A stretch of 18,624 nucleotides of DNA from DASZKW01 sp035552775 (GCA_035552775.1 DASZKW010000050.1:1-18624); one strand, 5' to 3'. Shown: positions 1 through 5,899, counted from the stretch's first letter. The notes: generated by a model not told the origin, from the letters alone. Program-made: numbers and translations.

Positions 1-19
1 CTCGGGAGGGAGCGGTCAC
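1..19 (-). CDS. Start of probable AbiEii toxin gene (partial, runs off window)
   Basis: Reading leftward, a GTG at 19-17 overlaps the TGA stop of the upstream antitoxin gene (18-16) in the four-base GTGA arrangement typical of translationally coupled pairs. Only six codons are visible (M-T-A-P-S-R). In abiE loci the gene after AbiEi encodes AbiEii, a nucleotidyltransferase-fold toxin, and actinobacterial AbiEii proteins often begin with a short MT..PSR-like stretch, so this is the expected partner. The assignment rests on position and overlap; the visible residues alone would not identify a family. Confidence 0.5.
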
Positions 20-612
20 AGCAAGACTTCCAAAGCTCGGCGCAGTGCGGGCTCGGTGCGGGGGAATCTCTGGGCCAGCTCGATCAGCTGGGCTGGGCTG
101 CGGCCCGGGCGGCCGAGCCAGCGCCGCAGGGCCTCCCAGGCGACCTCGCTGCCTTCGAGGTGGCGAAGGCGGATGACATCAACCAGGGACCGTTCTGCCG
201 AGTACAGCCCGATGGGCCGACGGGCGCCGACGTTCAGCTCCTCGCGCCCCAGGTCGAAGGTGCGGGGGTCGAACTGGTGGATGCGAGACGGCGCCTGGAG
301 CGCTGGGCGAGTGCTTCCTCGGGGGATGGCGATGTCGATGGCGGCCGGAATGGCGTCGATCAGGCCGTGGCGAGCGAGCGCGGTCTCGAGGCACAGCGTG
401 GCGTGCGGGACTCGCTCGGCGATCTCGATCAGATCGGAGTCGGCGGGCGGCGCATCGGCCCAGCGGTAGACGCCACCGCCGAGCGAGATGATCTCTCCGC
501 TGTCGCGCAAGGCGTACAGATGCCTGTCACCGACACCTGCCTGCTTGGCCTCGCCGTAGGTGAACGTGTCACCCAGCTCCTCTCGGAGATCCGGGACTCT
601 TGCCGTCCTCAT
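16..612 (-). CDS. AbiEi-family antitoxin / transcriptional regulator
   Basis: This 198-residue protein resembles the AbiEi antitoxins of type IV toxin-antitoxin (abortive infection AbiE) systems. The first ~55 residues form a winged-helix-like region (VPDLREELG, then FTYGEAKQAGV..RHLYALRDSGEI and the wing-like LGGGVYRW), as in the AbiEi N-terminal DNA-binding domain. The rest includes the family-like stretch around residues 70-85 (PHATLCLETALARHGL) and a YSAERSLVDVIRLRH segment near 140. In this family AbiEi represses its own promoter and counteracts the AbiEii toxin. The ATG at 612 is the only sensible start: it lies eight bases from a TATGAT -10 box, so the mRNA is probably leaderless, and a perfect inverted repeat flanks the promoter. 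The stop overlaps the next leftward gene by four bases. Family confidence is good; activity is inferred. Confidence 0.78.
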   Translation of the reverse strand: MRTARVPDLREELGDTFTYGEAKQAGVGDRHLYALRDSGEIISLGGGVYRWADAPPADSDLIEIAERVPHATLCLETALARHGLIDAIPAAIDIAIPRGSTRPALQAPSRIHQFDPRTFDLGREELNVGARRPIGLYSAERSLVDVIRLRHLEGSEVAWEALRRWLGRPGRSPAQLIELAQRFPRTEPALRRALEVLL

Positions 613-613
613 G

Positions 614-660
614 GAAGGAAATCATACTCAGATACCGCCTACCTGGGTAGGATTTCCTTC
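614..660 (-). promoter_or_regulatory. abiEi promoter with flanking operator dyad
   Basis: GAAGGAAATC (614-623) and GATTTCCTTC (651-660) are perfect 10-base inverted copies separated by 27 bases. Between them is a second dyad, CCTACC-TG-GGTAGG (638-651). On the minus strand TATGAT (626-621) is a close match to a -10 box and ends eight bases before the ATG at 612, predicting a transcript starting at or next to the start codon. No convincing -35 box is seen; the inner dyad occupies that place. AbiEi proteins bind inverted repeats in their own promoter, so autoregulation here is the natural reading. Confidence 0.62.
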
Positions 661-843
661 AAGCCCGGGCCAGAAGGGGTCCCGTCAGGCCAGCTCCAGC
701 CGCCGGCTCAGCCGTACCATGCGTCGGAGGACTGCCCCGGCTCTGGCCGGGGGCGCCCCGCCCCGTCGCTACGACGCGACGGGTCGCGGAGCTAGCCCCT
801 TTTGCAATTCCGACGACCCGCCAGTTCCGTAGCGCGGTCCGGC

Positions 844-922
844 GTAGGCGGAAAAAACGGACGACCTCGCCTACAGGTCGGTATCCAGATGCCGATATTT
901 CCTTCGGGTGCGTGAGTGCACC
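844..922 (+). promoter_or_regulatory. Dyad cluster upstream of secreted-protein gene: possible operator or RNA switch
   Basis: Four helices can be drawn. A: GTAGGCG (844-850) with CGCCTAC (868-874). B: CGACCT (862-867) with AGGTCG (875-880), whose loop is exactly CGCCTAC. C: 877-884 with 889-896, eight pairs including G-U, loop CCAG. D: GGTGC (907-911) with GCACC (918-922). B excludes both A and C, while A and C are compatible, giving two alternative states. A weak -10 (GATATT, 894-899) would instead make A-C DNA dyads upstream of the transcript and leave only D in the RNA. It matches no riboswitch class I know. Confidence 0.4.
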
Positions 923-954
923 AGTTGAACACTACGAGGGGGAGGTCGAGCGGA

Positions 955-1701
955 GTGAACACGAAACAAAAGCAAACGGTGGTGGGCGCATCGGTGGCAG
1001 TGACGCTGTGCCTGGCGCTGGCAGTGGCTGTTGGCATCACCCCCCGGGCGAGCACCGTCACCAAGCTCAGCCTTACCCCCGCAGCGTCGGGTGCGTCCAT
1101 TTCGGCACCGCCGACGACCCGCGCGATCGCACCGGCGAAGGCGGCGCCGACGAGCGCAACCCGGGCCGCTGCCACCGCCGCGCCCGGCCACGCCGCCACT
1201 GCGCCGGGTGTCGCATCCGGTGCCGGGTCGAGCCGGGCGGCTGCCGTCCCCGCACCTACGACGTCGAGGCCAACGTCGCCTGCTATCGGCGGTGCCGGCC
1301 GGACCACCCCGCCGCCGGCCGCTGCCGTGGCTTGGGTCGTGCCCCTGCCGGCGCCGGTGGTGGTAACGCCAACGCCGAAGCCGGTGGTTCCCGTCACCTC
1401 CCCGCCGACCACGCTGGCGGCGCGAACCCAGCCCTCGCCTGCCGCCGTCCAGCAGGCGATCAGCGGCCTGCAAGGCTATGTGCAGTCGGTCTTCTCACCG
1501 ACGGCCGCCCAAGTGGCGCAGTTCGGGAACCTGGTCTGCACCGCTTTCGACCAGGGTCAGAGCTACACGCAGATCAAAGCCACCATCCTCCAAAAGGTCT
1601 CCAGCCTGCCCCTCACGACCGTCCTCCCAGGGGCCGCCGATTACGTCGTGCAAACGGCCGTCTCCCTGTACTGCCCGGGCTATTCCTCCAAGCTGGGCTG
1701 A
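955..1701 (+). CDS. Secreted Pro/Ala/Thr-rich protein with DUF732-like C-terminal domain
   Basis: The protein has 248 residues from GTG 955. I chose this start, rather than the in-frame GTG at 916, because AGGGGGAGG (937-945) sits nine bases before it and a basic N-terminus (NTKQKQ) then directly precedes a hydrophobic segment (~9-27, VVGASVAVTLCLALAVAVG), a signal peptide or anchor. Residues ~30-160 are a low-complexity Ala/Pro/Thr linker of the type that crosses cell walls. The last ~80 residues are globular, with Cys195 (NLVCTAFDQG) and Cys240 (VSLYCPGY); the C...G.S/T...AV..YCP pattern resembles DUF732, known mainly from small secreted mycobacterial proteins of unknown function. The ABC transporter gene begins eight bases after its stop, so the two are probably co-transcribed. 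The two cysteines probably form a disulfide outside the cell. No function can be assigned. Confidence 0.72.
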   Translation: MNTKQKQTVVGASVAVTLCLALAVAVGITPRASTVTKLSLTPAASGASISAPPTTRAIAPAKAAPTSATRAAATAAPGHAATAPGVASGAGSSRAAAVPAPTTSRPTSPAIGGAGRTTPPPAAAVAWVVPLPAPVVVTPTPKPVVPVTSPPTTLAARTQPSPAAVQQAISGLQGYVQSVFSPTAAQVAQFGNLVCTAFDQGQSYTQIKATILQKVSSLPLTTVLPGAADYVVQTAVSLYCPGYSSKLG

Positions 1702-1709
1702 CGGGAGTC

Positions 1710-3746
1710 ATGACCGGACCGGACACCACCCCGGTGCTCCAAGTGATCGGCTTGAGCGCCCACGCCCCGGACGACTCTCAGATACTCGACGACGTGAGCT
1801 TCTCCGTGACGCGTGGCTCGCTGGTAGGGATCGCAGGGCCGACCGGCGCCGGCAAGACCAGCCTGGTGAACGCCTTGATCGGCTTGAGTCCCATCTCCGC
1901 CGGCGCCATCGTCCTCGATGGTCATGACGTCTCGGAGCAAGACGCAGTGCGGCGCCGCATCGGCTTCGTTCCCCAGGAGGACCTGCTGCACTCCCGGCTG
2001 GTCCTGCGCCGAACGCTGGACTACGCCGCCTCGTTGCGCATGCCCAGCTCCGCATGCACTTGCCGGTCCCAGAGAGTGGCGACCGTGCTGGGCGACCTCG
2101 GCCTCGAAGGCCAGGCCGACCTGCGGGTGGCGTCACTGTCCGCCGGCCAGCGCAAACGGGCCAACGTGGCGGTCGAGCTTCTAAGCCAACCAGAGGTTCT
2201 GATCCTGGACGAACCCACCTCGAGCCTCGACCCTGGCTACGAGAGGACCGTCATGACGGCGCTCAGAGGTCTGGCGGACCGCGGCCAGGGGATCGTGGCC
2301 GTGACGCACAGCATGCAGGCCATCGCCGCGTGCGATCGCGTCCTGTTCCTGGCGGCAGGGGGACATGTGGCCTTCTTCGGACGGCCAGCCGAAGCAGCGG
2401 AGTACTTCGGGCAACGGGATACGGCGGAGCTGTTCCTCTCCCTCGACAGCGGAGACGGTCGCAGGTGGAAGGACCGCTTCCGATCCCAGACCCTTTACGG
2501 CCTTGACACGGCCGGGGCCGCGGCGATCCCCAGCATGCTGGCTCGTCCCCCCGCAGGCGCCGGCCGGGGCGCCCAGATGGTGACCCTTGTACGGCGCTAC
2601 GTCGAGTTGATCCGCTCCGATCGGCGACACGCCGCGATGCTTGCCGTGCAGGGACTTGTCCTCGGTGTACTGCTGTGGACGTTCCTCGGTCCCGCGGGGC
2701 TGCGGCACCCCGCGAGCAACGGCGTCGGCGCCGGTCCGCCGCCATCGGCGGTAGGCATATCGGTGGTCATGGCCCTCTGCGTGAGTTGGTTGGGAAGCGC
2801 GAACGCGGTGAGGGAGATCGTCAAAGAACGGCGCATCCTGCAAGGAGAGAGGGCTGCGGGGCTGTCGGTGCGCGCCTATGTGGGTTCCAAGTTCGCGGTG
2901 CTCGGCTCCATGACGATGGTCCAGGCGTCCGTGCTGACCGCCATTGCTGTGGCCCGCCAGCACGCGCCGGGTCACGGAGCGGTGCTCGGTTCGGGAGTGG
3001 TCGAGTTGGTCGTGACCGCGGCTGCGGCCGGTTTGGCCGCTGTTGCCTTGGGGCTCCTCGTATCCGCGCTGGTCCGCACGCCCGACAAGGCCGTCGCCGT
3101 GCTGCCCATGGTCGTGGTGGCAGAATTCGTACTGTCGGGGTTCAAGCCCGCGATGACCTGGGTTCCCGGGCTGGCCCAACTGCGCGACCTGGCAGGCTCG
3201 CACTGGGCGGTCGAAGCCATGGGTGCCACGGTGACCGGTGACGCCCACGCTTGGTGGACGTCGATCTTCGCACTGCTCCTGCTGACCGTGGCGGCCCTCG
3301 CGGCCACGGCATTTCTCGTGCGCCGGGGGTTGCGCCTGCCGGCGAAACCATGCCCGTCGAGGGCGGCACGCCTTAAGGAGTCGCTGCTGTCGCTGAAGCC
3401 GTCCGAGAGATTCGTGGTGTCGGGCGGCCGGGCTCAGCTCGGGCTCTTGGGCGCGGCGTGCGTGATTTTGTTCGCGGCCGTGGGCGCCCTCGGCATGCAG
3501 GTCACGGGGTCGGGGGCAAACCACACTCGATCGACAGTCGCTGGTCACCAGGCACCGCCCCATCTCCCTGCAGCCACGGCCGACCCAGCGCTGACAGCGC
3601 TGGTCACCGCAGCCCAGCGGTTCTGGGTCGACATGGCCCCTGCTGGTGTGGTGGCCGGTGGGGTCTCGCCCACCGTCTCGCCTCGGGTCCGGGGGCGGGG
3701 CCCCGGCCTGCCCGCCGGCCTCGTCTTGAGCCTCGAGCTGCTGTAG
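1710..3746 (+). CDS. ABCG-type ABC transporter, ATPase fused to ABC-2 permease
   Basis: The 678-residue chain joins an ABC ATPase to an ABC-2 membrane domain in the order of ABCG half-transporters, which work as dimers and usually export lipids, drugs or polysaccharide precursors. Visible motifs are Walker A GPTGAGKT (43-50), Q-loop Gln89, signature LSAGQRKR (143-150), Walker B VLILDEPTSSLD (163-174) and H-loop His200. Hydrophobic segments lie near 309-330, 347-364, 392-414, 430-455, 461-478, 518-537 and 577-598. The usual count is six; the seventh (LGLLGAACVILFAAVGALGMQV) is followed by an ~80-residue Ala/Pro-rich tail that topology would place outside the cell. ATG 1710 has GGGAG only two bases upstream, so initiation may rely on coupling to the preceding gene. 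An open frame extends far upstream of this ATG but only as a shadow of that gene. Substrate unknown; export of a cell-envelope component is plausible. Confidence 0.85.
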   Translation: MTGPDTTPVLQVIGLSAHAPDDSQILDDVSFSVTRGSLVGIAGPTGAGKTSLVNALIGLSPISAGAIVLDGHDVSEQDAVRRRIGFVPQEDLLHSRLVLRRTLDYAASLRMPSSACTCRSQRVATVLGDLGLEGQADLRVASLSAGQRKRANVAVELLSQPEVLILDEPTSSLDPGYERTVMTALRGLADRGQGIVAVTHSMQAIAACDRVLFLAAGGHVAFFGRPAEAAEYFGQRDTAELFLSLDSGDGRRWKDRFRSQTLYGLDTAGAAAIPSMLARPPAGAGRGAQMVTLVRRYVELIRSDRRHAAMLAVQGLVLGVLLWTFLGPAGLRHPASNGVGAGPPPSAVGISVVMALCVSWLGSANAVREIVKERRILQGERAAGLSVRAYVGSKFAVLGSMTMVQASVLTAIAVARQHAPGHGAVLGSGVVELVVTAAAAGLAAVALGLLVSALVRTPDKAVAVLPMVVVAEFVLSGFKPAMTWVPGLAQLRDLAGSHWAVEAMGATVTGDAHAWWTSIFALLLLTVAALAATAFLVRRGLRLPAKPCPSRAARLKESLLSLKPSERFVVSGGRAQLGLLGAACVILFAAVGALGMQVTGSGANHTRSTVAGHQAPPHLPAATADPALTALVTAAQRFWVDMAPAGVVAGGVSPTVSPRVRGRGPGLPAGLVLSLELL

Positions 3747-3747
3747 G

Positions 3748-3770
3748 TGAGCCGCAGCTCCAACGGCTCA
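3748..3770. terminator. Bidirectional hairpin between convergent genes
   Basis: TGAGCCG (3748-3754) and CGGCTCA (3764-3770) form a perfect seven-base stem with a nine-base loop. It starts one base after the transporter's TAG stop and ends on the stop codon of the convergent kelch gene, so it can serve both transcripts. There is no T-run, as is common for hairpin terminators in high-GC actinobacteria. A second palindrome, GGCCTGCAGGCC (3771-3782), abuts it inside the kelch C-terminal codons. Confidence 0.6.
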
Positions 3771-5450
3771 GGCCTGCAGGCCGGCCCGTCGACGCCGGCG
3801 TGAATGGAGGCTGAGCCCCAGCCAGGTCAGCCCGGGTATCACCAGGGCCAGTGCGACCATTACCAGCGTCTCGGTGACCGAGCGGCCGTTGCCGTTGGCC
3901 TGCAGGGGGATGACGCTCACCGCGGTGGCCAGCGTCACCACCGCTCCGGTCGTCCCCATCCCGGTGGCCTGGAAGTGGTGAGCGCCCGTCGGGGCGGTGG
4001 TCGGGACGGTCACGGTAAGCGAGAATCGGCCGAAACTGTCTGCGCGTGCCGAGCCCACCACGACCGGGTCGGAGTGGAACGAGACCATGACGGCTGCGCC
4101 CGGGGCGAACCCGCCGCCGAGCAGAGCCACTTTCTCTCCGTCATGGACGGTGTCGGGCTTGGCGACGAGGGGCGGGGTCGGGTGGGCGACAGTGGTAGGC
4201 GACGAACTCGTCCGTGTCGGTGCCGTGGCCCTCGGGGACCGGTTGGTCGTGGTCAGCGACCGGGATGGTGACGTAGTGGTCGGGGCCGTGAGGTGGGTGC
4301 CGGGAACGGTGATGGGTCTTTTCGCCGCGGCCGGGGGAGCCGGGCGGACGGTGGTGGTGGTACTTCCAGCGGGGCTCGTGCCGGGGGCGGCCCGGATCAA
4401 CACGTCGGTGTCGCCGTAGATGGCGCCGCCGCCCGCCGCCCCCCCGAACATCAGGAGATGACTGGCGGAACCGTCCCAGCTGGAAGCGGCACGCGAGCGG
4501 GGACCCGGAGGATTAGAGGGCCCGAGCGGCGCCCAGTTGGCCCCGTCGAACGACCAGGTGTCCGCCAGGAGTCCGGCGGCCGCCTGGCCCCCAAACAGGA
4601 CGTCGCCCATCACGTCCCCGTCCCACGACAAAGTGGTGTCGGCGCGCGCGGTAGGGCTAGACGCCGTTTTGACCTGAGACCAAGTGAACCCCTTCCAGGT
4701 CCAGGTGTCGCCCAGCCAGTTGCCTGAGCCCTGGGAGCCCTGGCCGCCGAACATGACTACCTCGGATCGGGCGCCGTCCCACGTAGCGGCGGCGTCAGTG
4801 CGTGCCGGCGGGCTCGTCGGCGGGCTCTGAGCATGCCAGGTCGTGCCGTCGAACGTCCACGTGTCGCCGAGGACAGCTGCCGTCCCCCCGTCGGCCACCC
4901 CCGTGCCCCCGAAGAGCACGAACTGGCCCGAGCCGCTGTCGTCGCCGCTCAAAATGGCGCCGTAGCGGGCTGGTGGCGGCCCTCCCTGGGCCGAAACCAG
5001 CTGGTACCAGGCCCCACCGTTCCATGCCCAGGTCTGGTTCGACAAGGTCGGGGGATCGCTGACCTGGGTTTCGCCGCCGAAGAGGATGAGCTCTCGCAGG
5101 TTCGCATCGTAGGCCATGGCCGCCCCCTCCTCCGCGGGCGGCGTCGGTGAAATTTTCGGGTTCGGCGTGAATTGGCTCCAGCCCGAGCCGTTCCACAGCC
5201 ATGTGTCGTTGAGCAGGGTGCCGCTGGCGGACGCGCCGCCGAAGAGGACCACCTGCTTGGTGGCGGCGTCGTAGGCCATCGCCGCTCCCTGGCGAGGGGC
5301 CGGTGACGTGGCCAACGACAATGATCTCCATGAGGTCGCCGGCACGGCTGCTTGGGCTGGTGCCCCCGCGCCGAGCAGGAGCGATCCGAGACCTCCGACG
5401 AGCGCGACGGACAAGGCCAGTCGCCTGCCGATGCTCCTGTGGATGGTCAT
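3768..5450 (-). CDS. Secreted, membrane-anchored kelch-repeat protein with Ig-like domain
   Basis: From ATG 5450 the protein has 560 residues. An in-frame ATG at 5483 would add 11 residues, but the later start places the basic stretch and hydrophobic core of a signal peptide (RSIGRRLALSVALVGGLGSLLLG, cleavage near AQA-AV, 34-36) at the N-terminus. Six kelch-type blades follow (~50-95, 105-151, 158-209, 214-260, 265-309, 314-353), each carrying (L/M)FGG and most a D/QTW-x-(W/F)-x-G-x-x-W motif. Six blades could close a beta-propeller. A Thr/Pro/Ser-rich linker (~357-430) leads to an Ig-like beta domain (~432-514, with GGGFAPGAAVMVSF and DSFGRFSLTVTVP), then a C-terminal transmembrane helix (~527-548) and an Arg cluster. 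There is no LPXTG motif, so anchoring looks like a stop-transfer helix. Kelch propellers bind proteins or glycans; a surface adhesion or scaffold role is inference. Confidence 0.82.
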   Translation of the reverse strand: MTIHRSIGRRLALSVALVGGLGSLLLGAGAPAQAAVPATSWRSLSLATSPAPRQGAAMAYDAATKQVVLFGGASASGTLLNDTWLWNGSGWSQFTPNPKISPTPPAEEGAAMAYDANLRELILFGGETQVSDPPTLSNQTWAWNGGAWYQLVSAQGGPPPARYGAILSGDDSGSGQFVLFGGTGVADGGTAAVLGDTWTFDGTTWHAQSPPTSPPARTDAAATWDGARSEVVMFGGQGSQGSGNWLGDTWTWKGFTWSQVKTASSPTARADTTLSWDGDVMGDVLFGGQAAAGLLADTWSFDGANWAPLGPSNPPGPRSRAASSWDGSASHLLMFGGAAGGGAIYGDTDVLIRAAPGTSPAGSTTTTVRPAPPAAAKRPITVPGTHLTAPTTTSPSRSLTTTNRSPRATAPTRTSSSPTTVAHPTPPLVAKPDTVHDGEKVALLGGGFAPGAAVMVSFHSDPVVVGSARADSFGRFSLTVTVPTTAPTGAHHFQATGMGTTGAVVTLATAVSVIPLQANGNGRSVTETLVMVALALVIPGLTWLGLSLHSRRRRRAGLQA

Positions 5451-5613
5451 CGCTTCTCGGTTCTCCGCAAGGTGCCCTCGCACCGCGGTCCCGGGCCGTC
5501 AGGTTGGCGCCGGTCCCGCTGACCGGCTGGAGTATCCCACAGCCTAGCCCCCTGAGGGCGCTCGGATCGGTCCATAAGCGGACGCATCCATGTCCGATCG
5601 CCCGAGCAGGCGG
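5451..5613. other. Non-coding spacer upstream of the kelch gene
   Basis: This 163-base spacer separates the kelch gene from the tRNA-Gly gene, both leftward. It contains the large hairpin at 5561-5606 and, on the minus strand, a GATACT hexamer (5536-5531) that could be a -10 box for the kelch gene, without a recognisable -35. GGAGAAC and GAGAA lie within 17 bases upstream of the ATG at 5450 and may act as ribosome-binding sequence. No small gene is convincing. Confidence 0.4.
5561..5606 (-). terminator. Candidate hairpin terminator after the tRNA pair
   Basis: CTCG (5561-5564) pairs with CGAG (5603-5606) and GATCGG (5565-5570) with CCGATC (5594-5599), leaving a three-base bulge; inside the loop CGGAC (5579-5583) pairs with GTCCG (5592-5596), partly competing with the main stem. 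It lies eight bases beyond the 3' end of tRNA-Gly on the transcribed strand, the right place for ending the tRNA transcript. No T-run follows, so this is a structural guess. Confidence 0.38.
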
Positions 5614-5684
5614 AGCGGGCGACGGGAATCGAACCCGCATCAGAAGCTTGGAAGGCTCCAACTCTGCCATTGAGCTACGCCCGC
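5614..5684 (-). tRNA. tRNA-Gly(TCC)
   Basis: The minus strand folds into a full cloverleaf of 71 bases: acceptor GCGGGCG/CGCCCGC, D-arm GCTC-AATGGCA-GAGT, anticodon stem GGAGC/GCTTC closing the loop CTTCCAA with anticodon TCC (plus-strand 5650-5652), and T-arm GCGGG-TTCGATT-CCCGT. The discriminator is T, as usual for bacterial tRNA-Gly. The genomic bases after it read CCG, so CCA is not fully encoded and must be completed after transcription. It reads GGA and by wobble GGG codons, and lies downstream of tRNA-Pro in the same direction. Confidence 0.96.
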
Positions 5685-5727
5685 GTGAGTGACCACAGTT
5701 GACCCTAACCCCCATGAGCGGGCGACG

Positions 5728-5760
5728 GGTTCGGTCCGGTTCGATTCGGTTCGGTCCGGT
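5728..5760. repeat. 20-base-period direct repeat between the two tRNA genes
   Basis: GGTTCGGTCCGGT occurs at 5728-5740 and again at 5748-5760, joined by TCGATTC, giving an exact 20-base period. The second copy ends on the discriminator base of tRNA-Pro, so the repeat begins exactly at the tRNA 3' end. It could be slippage in the tRNA spacer or a remnant of an attachment site; the spacer itself has no other feature. Confidence 0.6.
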
Positions 5761-5831
5761 CGGGGAGGGGGGATTCGAACCCCCGACCTCCTGCTCCCAA
5801 AGCAGGTGCGCTGCCGCTGCGCTACTCCCCG
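5760..5831 (-). tRNA. tRNA-Pro(TGG)
   Basis: The minus strand gives a 72-base cloverleaf: acceptor CGGGGAG/CTCCCCG, D-arm GCGC-AGCGGCA-GCGC, anticodon stem CCTGC/GCAGG around loop TTTGGGA with anticodon TGG (plus-strand 5797-5799), variable loop AGGTC, and T-arm GGGGG-TTCGAAT-CCCCC. The discriminator is A, as expected for tRNA-Pro. The bases after it are CCG, so CCA is incomplete in the genome, as in the neighbouring tRNA-Gly. The absence of an encoded CCA implies a CCA-adding enzyme. Confidence 0.96.
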
Positions 5832-5845
5832 GCGCTCCGGTCGCG

Positions 5846-5875
5846 AGCGTAGCGTCGGTGCGCAAACACGGTCAC
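5846..5875 (-). promoter_or_regulatory. Promoter of the tRNA-Pro/tRNA-Gly unit
   Basis: On the minus strand, GTGACC (5875-5870) matches four of six -35 positions and TACGCT (5851-5846) fits the TANNNT -10 pattern, with an 18-base spacer. The predicted start is about eight bases before tRNA-Pro. The box is divergent from the tig promoter on the other strand. Confidence 0.55.
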
Positions 5876-5899
5876 CCACGGGTGGGGGCGGCGCACCGG

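Larger units (their letters stand above)
613..954. other. 342-base non-coding region between divergent genes
   Basis: No credible gene is seen here. From left to right it holds the abiEi promoter/operator (614-660); a GC hairpin CCCCGGC/GCCGGGG (735-741/746-752, four-base loop); a second dyad CGTCGC/GCGACG (764-769/776-781); and a cluster of overlapping dyads at 844-922 described separately. The segment 661-730 shows nothing recognisable. The two GC hairpins could be degenerate terminators or protein sites; neither is followed by a T-run on either strand. The region reads as a divergent control region. Confidence 0.6.

Noticed and set aside
735..781. Intrinsic terminator from two GC hairpins
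   Set aside because: No gene ends toward them on either strand and no T-run follows; they are only recorded as dyads in the non-coding region.
844..960. A c-di-AMP (ydaO-type) riboswitch before a secreted wall protein
   Set aside because: The position would suit it, but the conserved core sequences of that class are not present; only generic helices are seen.
912..1709. N-terminal extension of the ABC transporter frame upstream to 912
   Set aside because: This stretch is out of frame with, and overlaps, the secreted-protein gene, which has a ribosome-binding site and signal peptide; the ABC fold starts right after ATG 1710.
2181..3563. A 460-codon minus-strand open frame opposite the ABC transporter
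   Set aside because: The composition is Arg/Gly/His-rich shadow sequence with no domain; the plus strand has complete ABC motifs.
3768..5483. ATG 5483 as the kelch gene start
   Set aside because: It would put 11 charged residues before the signal peptide; ATG 5450 gives a normal signal peptide and has purine-rich sequence upstream.
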